This document shows positions 1-9,000 of a DNA stretch of 20,158 bases, one piece after another. A program made the translations under genes and the position numbers. Within the stretch, counting starts at the first letter, position 1. Each line of letters opens with the position of its first letter. The notes under the pieces are model-generated. The model did not search any database. It was given only the letters and a program-made list of their open reading frames with translations, and was not told the DNA's origin. This DNA comes from Reticulomyxa filosa (lineage: Eukaryota > Foraminifera > Reticulomyxidae), in NCBI GenBank assembly GCA_000512085.1, contig ASPP01004634.1, positions 1 through 20,158 on the forward strand, in the 5' to 3' direction.

Positions 1-68
1 TCACTCAGTTCAGTTGCTAGCAGCGAATCTAATGTTATGGATACAAAAAAACATTTCATGGAAAACAG

Positions 69-320
69 CCCAAATTGATTTATAGTATTCTACATAATTA
101 TCGGGCCAGTAAACTTTTACTTATCATCACTTTGAGTTTGAGTCAAGATTTACATCAGGAAGCAAAAGCAACAAACAACAAAGTTAGTGAATATCGGGTT
201 GCTTATCGAACATTAATAGAAGGAAAAACATTTACGTTGATTGAAATAGATGAAATTCGATGTAACCAAACTGAACAAAGTCAATTGCGCACTGAGTCAA
301 TCTGTTTGGTCTCAAGGTAG
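69..320 (+). CDS. Possible 3' terminal exon of an unrecognised gene (5' part left of the window)
   Basis: An open frame runs from about position 33, after an in-frame TAA at 30-32, to a TAG at 318-320. A possible 3' splice site (AAAACAG) ends at 68, so the exon could start at 69 in phase 0. The roughly 83 residues have a mixed, protein-like composition, with a short hydrophobic stretch (KLLLIITLSL) followed by a polar segment rich in Glu, Thr and Gln. I recognise no domain. There is no convincing ATG in this frame, which fits a terminal exon rather than a complete small gene. Downstream are A-rich tracts and then, 60 bases on, the convergent end of the RING-H2 gene. It could equally be a chance ORF; coding status is uncertain. 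Confidence 0.3.
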   Translation, partial: PKLIYSILHNYRASKLLLIITLSLSQDLHQEAKATNNKVSEYRVAYRTLIEGKTFTLIEIDEIRCNQTEQSQLRTESICLVSR

Positions 321-380
321 AAAAAAAAATACACAATGCAAAAAAAAAAAAACAATACCACAAATTGACAAATAGTAGAT

Positions 381-2509
381 CTATCTTGTATCATTAGTTT
401 TGTGTTTGCACAAAGGACAGGTTGTTTCATTTTGCTTAGACGATTGCGCATGAAACCATGTATCGACGCAGTTTAAATGGAATTGATGCACTGTTTTCAA
501 GTCATCAAGCGCCTGCATAGAAGACAACGAGGCATATAAATAACAAATTTACAACTTAACAACAAGGTAAGTATTTGAGATCATCTCCGACACAGTATTG
601 TTGTAGACAAATGTCGCATGCCAGCCTGTATTGAAAAAATTATGAATTCAAATGTTTATTTGCTGTAACAATATTGATTTGAATCAACATGAGTCTCAAC
701 TTGTCTTGTGGAAGTTTTTCAATATCACTGAGAGTCAAGCGTTTCGTCGGCAAATGTTTCCAGTCATTCGCTCTATGACGATGGGTTAAATGGCTAGCCT
801 CGTCAACAGAGAAAGCACTGGTACGATGTTGCCGTGCATACATAAAGTTTATAGGAGCCCCACGGAAGATATATTGCGAAAGTGAACTACCCCGCTGTCT
901 GTCTCTCGGCTGCAAAGTAGTGTCACTCTCTGTATTTGTGTCCTTATGTCCGCTGTCGGTGCGTGTTAATTCTTGTCCCGAAGGCTCGCTATCATCTTCA
1001 ATAAAATGGGAAAACGCATTTTCCTGTCCACGAACCAAATCTCCATTCAGCGTTGTGCTAGACCTTTATTTGTAATTACGGGAATGTGCATTGATTTATT
1101 CATTTGATATGACACATTTTGATACGTATGTGCATATTTACATATATGTATATATGCACATATACATATATTCTCTTGGGTTTGTTCTACAAAACATAGA
1201 TGTTCGTCTCCGTCTCTCCTTTTCTCTGTGTTTAGCTTTCTTTTTCTCTTTCTCTCGAATTCTCTGCTCCATTGCAACAGCCAAGTACGCGTCTCTCAAC
1301 AGAGTTTCCTTCATTTCCTCTTCATACAGCAATTTGGCCATTTGTTCGTCTTTTTGCATTTGGTCCATTTCTTTGTGCTGTGTGGATGACGTGTGCGTTT
1401 GTGTCATCGATCCGGCCGTCAACAAGTCTCCGCTCGCCATCGTCTTCTGTTCGTTCGTTTGCGTATCGTGTTCACGCAGTGCACAATCCAAACACAATCG
1501 CACGACGAGTGGCGAATGCGATGAGTCATCACAAATATACAACCCTTCGTTTGTATTCGAAATTGCATGCCCATGTTGAGTCGCATTACCATTACAAAAA
1601 AGTGGTGACTGGTTGTCTTCTCTGTCCATACTCGTTATCACTCTCATTACATTTGGGCAACCCATTTGGGTGCATTTGATTTTTAGTTTATCCTTTTCAT
1701 TGCGTTTTTGCGACTGTGATTGTAGCTGCGAATGAGACTGCAGCTGTGGCGTGGATGGAATGGCCTCTTTTTCATCGCCTTCGGTGTTAACTTCGGTTGC
1801 TCTGCGATTCAGCAATGCATTGTCTGCAAATGCAAATGGTTGTCCCAATCTCGGACCCGTGTTGCTTGCCGTGTCGCTGTTCGTCAATCCATTGCTACTT
1901 TTTATCTCATTTGAGTCATCCGACATTGTCGCTGCTGCTTTGGATAATCGTGAAAACGAGATACGATTTTCTAATACGTTGAACCACTTTCGCACTTTCG
2001 TTGCTGTATTATTCAAGTTCTCACTATTGCTCCTACTTATCATTCCGTTTGGAACCTTTGACACATGTTGCTCATTTCCAATGTGTGTCTTGGCTGAAAC
2101 ACTCTTTTTTCTTTTTGTTTTTTTTATGTGCGTGCAGACATTGCTTACACTTGCCAATGGCTTATTTAATTTAGCCTTTTTTGACTTACTCTTTGTTTTG
2201 GACAAATTTGGACTGATTGGGCTCCACTTTTAAAATTGCGCCAAAGTGCTGCACCGATTCCGTAGTTGGCCTTATTTGCAGAAATTTTTCTTGCGGAAAA
2301 TCGAATTTGAGGGTTACCTCGCAAGAGCACATGTATTGATGCACGTTTTCTATTTGTGGGAAACATTGTCCCAACCAGTAAACTATAGATCGGTTTAGTG
2401 GGTTGTTGGGATTTTTCAAATCAGTCATGTTCCCATCTACGTCACACATCAATACAGTTGCAGTTGTCGAATAATGGGGCTGTTGAAGAGGTGAGGCTGT
2501 TAACGCCAT
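381..2509 (-). CDS. RING-H2 finger protein (probable E3 ubiquitin ligase), five exons
   Basis: Proposed exons on the minus strand are 2509-2190, about 2110-1166, 1063-701, 625-561 and 490-381, with phases that agree and give about 600 residues. The start is the ATG at 2509. The C-terminus carries a complete C3H2C3 RING-H2: CDIC at about 546-549, LPC-L-H-QF-H-LN-C at 562-572, then CPLC at 589-592. An intron of 70 nt falls between the third Cys and the first His ligand. RING-H2 domains recruit E2 enzymes for ubiquitin transfer, so an E3 role is inferred. The large second exon is basic and Ser/Asn-rich, with one Cys/His cluster (CTQMGC, CNG, CLDC) of unknown meaning and a Lys/Arg/Glu-rich, coiled-coil-like stretch. 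The N-terminal 100 residues are not recognised. Uncertain: intron 1 (40 or 79 nt; both acceptors keep frame), the donor at 1165, and the donor at 700 versus 688. Confidence 0.85.
1131..1172. repeat. TA/CA microsatellite inside an intron of the RING-H2 gene
   Basis: This is an imperfect alternation of ATAT, ACAT and TGTA units. It lies in the third intron (about 1064-1165) and over the last codons before its donor. Open frames through it give Tyr/Met/Cys/Ile runs, which are not real protein. Confidence 0.7.
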
Positions 2510-3635
2510 GATTCCTTGGAAATATTAAAATTGTGAAGCCAACAGAAAAACTCACTGAGAAAACTTTTTTGAAGTAGCTGAATGCAACACGTGCTCCTAG
2601 TTTATGCTACCTAATCACTATAAAAATGAATCTGTTTGGTTTGGTACTTTTAGTCGTTTAACAAGTAGTTTCAAATACTGGACAAACAGTTTATTCAATG
2701 TATGAAACATATTAATTGATAATAAGGTTCCACGGGAACGTCTAGACAATTTTTTTCTTCAACTTGTTTTTGTTTTTTGTTAAATTACTTTTGTTTTTAC
2801 TGAAATATTGCTTACACCAACTGTTTGACGCTTTATATTATAATAAATTTAATAAAATTTGCTATACCGTTTGTTTCATAAAGAAAATAATTATTTATTA
2901 AAATTATCTATATTTGATTATTATTTGACATAAAGGCTCGAGAAAATAAACTAATACTAAATATTTATTAAAATACTGATTTACATCAAAGTTAACATAA
3001 ATTTTATCAAATTAACACAAAATAAATGATATAAACATATTATTCTATCTTCAAATAGTTGCAAAAGCTTGAAATCAATATCAAAGTTGTTTCACAATAT
3101 ATACTTAAGTATGACTATTAAAAAATACAATAGAATAAAGTTGACAACTAAAACTGCACTTTAATTTTTTCCATGAAAAAACAGCATAATCAATTTTAAA
3201 AAATATTTACAAATAATATATTTTTAAGTGTTATTTTTTATTTTATCTTTTGCATTTTTTCAAAAATTTTTAAAAGGTCGAAACATATTTGTAAATAGAA
3301 CTTCACAAACAAAATGCAAAACTTATGATAGTCACTTTTAACTTCGAATGTGATTTTCTTGTGTGATAATAATTTTTTGTGTATATTACAAAAACAAAAA
3401 TTCTGTGGGTTTACACATTCTGTGATCAATACAAGAGATTTTTTATTGAAAAAGCAAAGTACAAACGAAGTTTCGCTGTTATAATTGCTTTATTATGTCC
3501 ACAATTCAACCCAAAATAGACTGATTGACTGAGATATATACTTTCAATTCAATTGCCAAAAAAAAGAAAAAATAGCATTGGAGAGGAAGTTGACCAAAAA
3601 AAGGTTAGAGCATAAAGACTAGGTTTGTTGAGTGT
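2510..3635. other. AT-rich spacer
   Basis: This lies between the start of the RING-H2 gene and the stop of the TMEM184-like gene, so it should hold the promoter of the former and the 3' flank of the latter. About 2750-3480 is extremely AT-rich, with repeated TTTATTAAAAT and AAATAATAT motifs. The short ORFs in it have a composition that simply follows the AT bias. No gene, RNA or mobile element was recognised. Confidence 0.6.
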
Positions 3636-5792
3636 TCAAGATTGTACGTGAATTGGACCAACATCAGTACTTTTCGATGATGATGATTCCTCAGATTCCG
3701 AGTCTGACGAAACTGAATTTTTTGGATGGAGTATCGCATTTTCATCATCTCCATCATCATCTCCCGCGTGCGGTCGAACGGAAGTATTTAGGACTGTATT
3801 AATTTTTTCCGATACTCGGTCATTGGTTGCAGCTTTTTTCTTACCATTATTCTCATTGTTATTTGGACCATTAGAAACAGTATTATTTTTGGTAGCTGGT
3901 AGTTCATCTTGTCAACAAAGACATAACACAAATGACAGCAACATATATACTATAATCTTTTTTGAGGTGAGAAGAATCATACTAAACTGGCACTTTTATT
4001 GGCTGAAGAAAGACTGAAGGGCACGACAATATTTGATTTTCCTTATTTGCTTTCAAGCTTTTGCTGAGCTGTCAGCACGAGTATTGTTAACATCATCATT
4101 AGTCGTAAATTCATTCACATGTGACCATTTTCCTTGCATCAATCCATCTGATTCTTCGTCGCTTAATTGATGGCCCAGTGTTTCATCGTCTTCGGTATCA
4201 TCTTCGTCATCGTCTTCGACTTTGTCTTTTTTATTGATGACTGTGCCAATCTCAATCTCCTCGGATCCCTCACTATGTTTGTCGTGTTCATAAACCAAGT
4301 CTTCTTCTTCCGCCCTCGACAACTTTTGATCACTTGGTGTGTTTATTTCCATATCTTCGTCCTCGGCAAGCGAATTCGATTTTTTGGAGTTGGGCAATTT
4401 GTTTTGTACCGTGTTTCGAGCAACAGAGACATCTAGACCATCCTTTTCTTCCATTTCAGAGCCTTCCGGAACGGAAACTAGTTTGGATGCGGCGTTTTTG
4501 CCATTTGAGCCAGCACCAGTTTTTTCGTGTAAAACTTGCCATTGTTGTTGTTCACTCTGATTTGGCGATACGAAAAAACGATTGTACATTTTCGGATCAG
4601 CCATGTTGCCCAGCATATAAGTTCGTGTACGAACCACGCGTGGTTCATGGTCACCATCTGAACCTTGCAATACATAGGTCTGATATGCCGGCATTATATT
4701 GTGATACACATCACGGCCGACGTCTTTGAATGACAGAACCTTTTTTTTTTATGTATTTGAAAAAAGGAAAAGAGTTTGAGAGAGGAAAAAAAAGCTGTGA
4801 TAATTCATCATATTGTATGGTGGTATATTTGTGTTATATTGGCTGAATCGCAACTGAAAGTGATGCATTGATGACATTATACTCTGGTATCCCGGTCTGG
4901 AATTCCCACCATGGGAACGAGTTGATGTGAATGAAGGCAAATATATTCATTTCGATGCATAAAATGAAATCGTTCCATCTTGTGGCTTCCTCGTATGTCA
5001 TTCCCGGTGCTATTGTCACTGCAAGTGCTTGCCAGTATGTTGCAAATATCACAATTTTCACTGCAAAGAATTTTCTCACTGGTGAAAATGCCCGAATATC
5101 CGCACGAACCGCTAAATAAAATAATAGTAATCCATATAATGCTAATGTGTACGATATATTATAAACTATCAGTTCAAACCACTACAATACAAACCAACAC
5201 AGTTTCAACTTTTTTTTTTAATATCTGGCCTCTAATGATTTTTTTTTTTGAACAAAGTGTCACCCCTTCCTCTCCTCTTTTCCATACGAACATAATATGC
5301 AACATCGTCTTGATGATTCGTGGCCATCAAAATCAAGGTTAAAAATGCCATAATGGGTTTGAGTACAATAAATTGAATGCAAGACTGTTTGCAAAATCTC
5401 AAAAATCGCACGTTTAGTTGCATTTTTGGCAAAAAGCAGAACGGCCACGGATGTGCCAGTGGATTCTTGTGTGATAATAAAACAATTAGTGAGGATTCAC
5501 CTCCGACATATCCCAGCACCAATGTCAAGAAACAGTACACCACAAAAGACTCATATATATCTCTTATGCTGTCAAAATACCCTCCTAAATGATGATATCG
5601 AATGCTTAGCCACGAGAGTATCGCATATAAGGGAACGATGAATAAAATTCGCACAATGTAAAGTTGTTGCTCTGGACGCGTGTAGTATTGCACATGTCTA
5701 AACATATTATAGAGAGCTAGGAAACAGCCCAGCCACGAACATACGCCTGCCACTATCCATGCAGTATCGGAAGTAACCCATTCAAACCACAT
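3636..5792 (-). CDS. TMEM184 / organic solute transporter alpha (Ost-alpha) family seven-pass membrane protein
   Basis: Four exons (5792-5292, 5181-4855, 4739-4079, 3907-3636) join in phase to 586 residues. The ATG at 5792 gives the usual family start just ahead of the first membrane segment. Hallmarks are RPEQQLYIVRILFIVPLYA (39-57), the FDSIRDIYESFVVY block, IQFIVLKP (139-146), YNISYTLALY at the start of exon 2, KFFAVKIVIFATYWQ, and FILCIEM. Hydrophobic segments near 11-31, 45-65, 79-97 and 138-157 in exon 1, plus three in exon 2, make seven. The family motif VYHNIMPAYQTYVLQ follows in exon 3, which supports the exon 2/3 junction. Beyond it lies a cytoplasmic tail of about 270 residues, rich in Asp/Glu/Ser and far longer than in animal relatives. 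Family members act as membrane transporters or uncharacterised 7TM proteins; the substrate here is unknown. The exon 1 donor (TAT|GTTCGT) is the weakest junction. Confidence 0.9.
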
Positions 5793-6073
5793 TATCAAAC
5801 AATCCAAAGGAAAAAAACGGGGAACGGCCTTTGGTTGTGTTTTCTCACAGTGTCAGAACGAAAACAAAAAAATATATCCTTGTACTTTGAAATGGAATTA
5901 TGTTCAAGGAGAGTTGTGGCTTCAATCATTCAATAAGGTTGCGGACAAGTGCTTCCTTCTCAGAAAAACTTCAACAGATAAACGCAGAAAAAAAAAAGAC
6001 ATATGACATGTAAGATGTAAAACAATGGATTAATCTAACAAGATATTTTTCTCTGAATTTAAAAAAGAAGATT
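5793..6073. other. Spacer between two minus-strand genes
   Basis: These 281 bases separate the ATG of the TMEM184-like gene from the stop codon of the large receptor-like gene. They should contain the promoter of the former and the 3' end of the latter. No AATAAA signal, TATA element or RNA gene stands out. Confidence 0.5.
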
Positions 6074-9000
6074 TCAAAGACGATCATCAGAATTGGAGCG
6101 ATGCTTCGCGTCCCATACAACAACGTGTTTTCCTTGAACAGAAGGATAAAAGAAAGTGGAGCGGGTACGTAGATTGAATCGGCAACAACCCCTATAACGA
6201 AAAGCCTCAATGGCAATGGAAGAAAATGGAATAGCCATAAGAATGGAAACAAGGATTACAGTTTTGTGTTGGTTTAAAGAGTTTTGATTGAAAGCAACGG
6301 AGATGATGAGGAGTACATGTAACAAGATCGAGAAAAACCCATGCCAAAAATGGACACTCGAATGTAAAAATGGCTTGAATAGCAATTGCGCGATTAAAAC
6401 GAGCTGCGAAATCATGAGGATTAAGCATAAGTTGGTGAACCTACTCCAAGGCGAGGCCTGTGTAATCAGAATGATGAAAAATCTCTGCAAAATCAAGAGA
6501 AATTCCCAATACCAAGTTTCTTTTTTAAAATAATAGCAAAATGGGGACATCATTCGATCGGTGTCATTCTGTCGATACAAGAGAACAAACGAGACAATAA
6601 GCGCAAGACACAAGCAGAAGAAAATGGAAAAAGCGAGCCACCAATTCCAGCCGAAGCAAGTTTCACTTCCAGCAAAGGAGTGTATCCAGCCGTAGTCTAA
6701 GATATTACGACAACTTAGAACAGTAATCAAAGACCACATGGAGGCGTTCAATCCGAACAAAAACAACATGACAAAGGCAGCTTTCAAATTTTCACGGCGG
6801 AAATATTCAATGCCACTGTAACGTGAGTCGCGACCGTGATTCAAATCAATTAGCCATTTCTCCATTAATGGAGATTGATTGGTTGTGGACAAGCCATTGT
6901 TACCATTATCTTCATGTTCATCATTATCATTATCATTATCATTATCATTATCATGTCCATCATTTGGAATAGAGGGATCAATGTCACAAGCTTTGCAGTT
7001 ATTGAAACAAAGAAGACGAAAATACCACCACTTTGGTAAGGCGCGAAAGCAAGTGAGTATCAAGACGAGTAACGCGATGACGAACAACGGAATATATGAC
7101 TGTTGCAAGGAATTCATCCCATCGAACACGCAATATCCAACATCGTGATTGGTACCAGAGCTGTTCACCAAGCTCCCTCTCAACACAGAGAGCATCGTGC
7201 CATAGGCCGAAATCAAACTTCGATTCAAAAACACCGTCGTCGATTGATAAAAATAACACACGCTTTTCAATAGAAATGGATTCCAAAATAACCACCATGG
7301 GTCGATAACTGCCATAGTCCCTTTGGCACGATCACTGTCCATTGTCGATACAAATACTCCTCGCTGATATTGGGTCAAAGACGGGGTGGTTCGTAGTATC
7401 CATATCACAAATGCCACACATGGGAAAATTGGAATAATAAACACCAGCCAATTCACTCCAATGCACTTTGCACAACCCATTCCCGCCCCGATTGTGTCAC
7501 TAAATCCGTCATTGCAGGCTCCACACAAAGGTACGGTCTCATTTCGATTGGACTCACACAGACTGGACTTGTCCGAATATGTGCATGTGGTTTGCTGACA
7601 GCAATATTCAATCGGACACTCCACCGCCTTTAAAGACACGCTCCTGTCTGCCCAGTAGTTTTGCTCAATCAACACTCGGTTCCCTCCTTCGCATCTGATA
7701 CCTTTCTTTGGACAGGACTCACACGTAGTGGACGTTCTGGAAAGCAGGTTGAATGTTCCGGGAACACAAGGAGAGCATTGCAACCCGTCAAATGTCCCAT
7801 AGCCCTGTGGGCATGTTTTCAGAGTGAACTCGAACATGTCCGCCACGATAAGTCCATAATTGTTGGGCATCGCCTTTTGCTGGTATTGTTCATACACTGT
7901 TATTGAGAGTTGGGGTGTATTTTGAATATCGTCGATCACCATTAAATTGCTGGTTATCAGTGTTGCACTCACGTATCCACGTTCGGTGGCATTGCTAGTC
8001 ACACCAAGAAGAAGAAGAAGAAGAAGAAAAAAAATAATTAATACACATACACACACACACACAAATACATATGTACATGATATAGATGTAATATTTTGAA
8101 TACATATCAGACAGCATTACTGAAATATTTGAGTGCTGACAACAAGCCAATCATATGAGAAAATTTGTAAGGATCCAAAAGAAACATTCCAAAATGTGCT
8201 ATCTACATTCCCTCCATAAATGTCCAATATCGTGAGAGTGATATAGGGGTTGGCTCCTGGGAAGAGTGATGGATCTGTCCCTGTCACTTGCACGCCATCG
8301 ATATTGTATAGTGTGACATCAAGGATACGTACACTGCTAGGTCCGCCAGAGGCAATGACAGTGGGCACGACACTCGAGTTCGTGACATTAATCCACGAGA
8401 CGCTTCGATAATAAGTCGTATTGACAACGATCGAGCGATTGTACTTGCAGTTGATATCCAGACAGGGTATGTAATAGTCACTCGACAAAGTGCTGTTAGT
8501 AATATGTTTGCCCTCGCAATCGTCATTTAAACAATACACCACATGTCTGCAGACACTCGGATAAGATACCAATCGACTATGTTGAAGTCAATTGTATACA
8601 TTACACTGTATCGCCGTTCCAAGGCCAAACTTCTTCTCCTTCAAACAAAGCAAAGAATAACATACAACACTCGGACGTGGAATAAACAAAAAAAAAAAAA
8701 CTTGGAACGATTGGTGGTTGGCCAATCAATGAAAATGTCGCCCAATGTCAGTTTCACAAGCGTGGAATTCAAAAAGATTTGCTGGTTTTGCAACATAACC
8801 TGCGGGTTAAAGATCTGAATCAATGAACACGTTTTGCACATCGTATTGAGGCCGTGCGTGTTGTTTGCAAAATGGTAATAGCGCAACATAATCGTTGTCG
8901 ATAGCATGGAAAGAATGCTATTCCATTGTTTGTTGTTCTCCAAAACGTTTGGATGCATATCGAGATGGAGATTAGGATTCACAGTGTACAGATCGGAATA

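Noticed and set aside
1091-1579. Plus-strand open frame rich in Ser, Cys, Phe and Tyr
   Set aside because: It lies antisense to the RING-H2 gene's large exon and over a TA/CA microsatellite; the composition is that of a complement of Lys/Glu/Arg codons.
2150-2189. A 40-nt version of intron 1 of the RING-H2 gene
   Set aside because: In phase and possible, but all other introns here are 62 nt or longer, so the 79-nt version ending at 2111 is preferred; not excluded.
3238-3429. Minus-strand 63-codon open frame in the AT-rich spacer
   Set aside because: Its composition (Phe, Lys, Ile, Asn) is what AT-rich random DNA gives; no ATG context, domain or splice partner was seen.
6879-7148. Plus-strand open frame with Ser/Leu repeats
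   Set aside because: It is the complement of the Asp-Asn repeat and membrane-loop codons of the receptor-like gene.
8005-8063. N-terminal extension of the last receptor exon reading Cys-Val repeats and poly-Leu as a signal peptide
   Set aside because: This frame is produced by CA and GAA repeats in an intron; the exon starts at 7994 and joins upstream in phase 2.
8577-8701. A possible extra small exon within intron 6 of the receptor-like gene
   Set aside because: The GC-richer stretch could be open in one frame, but rejoining the next exon would need an intron of about 23 nt; the single-intron model matches in phase.
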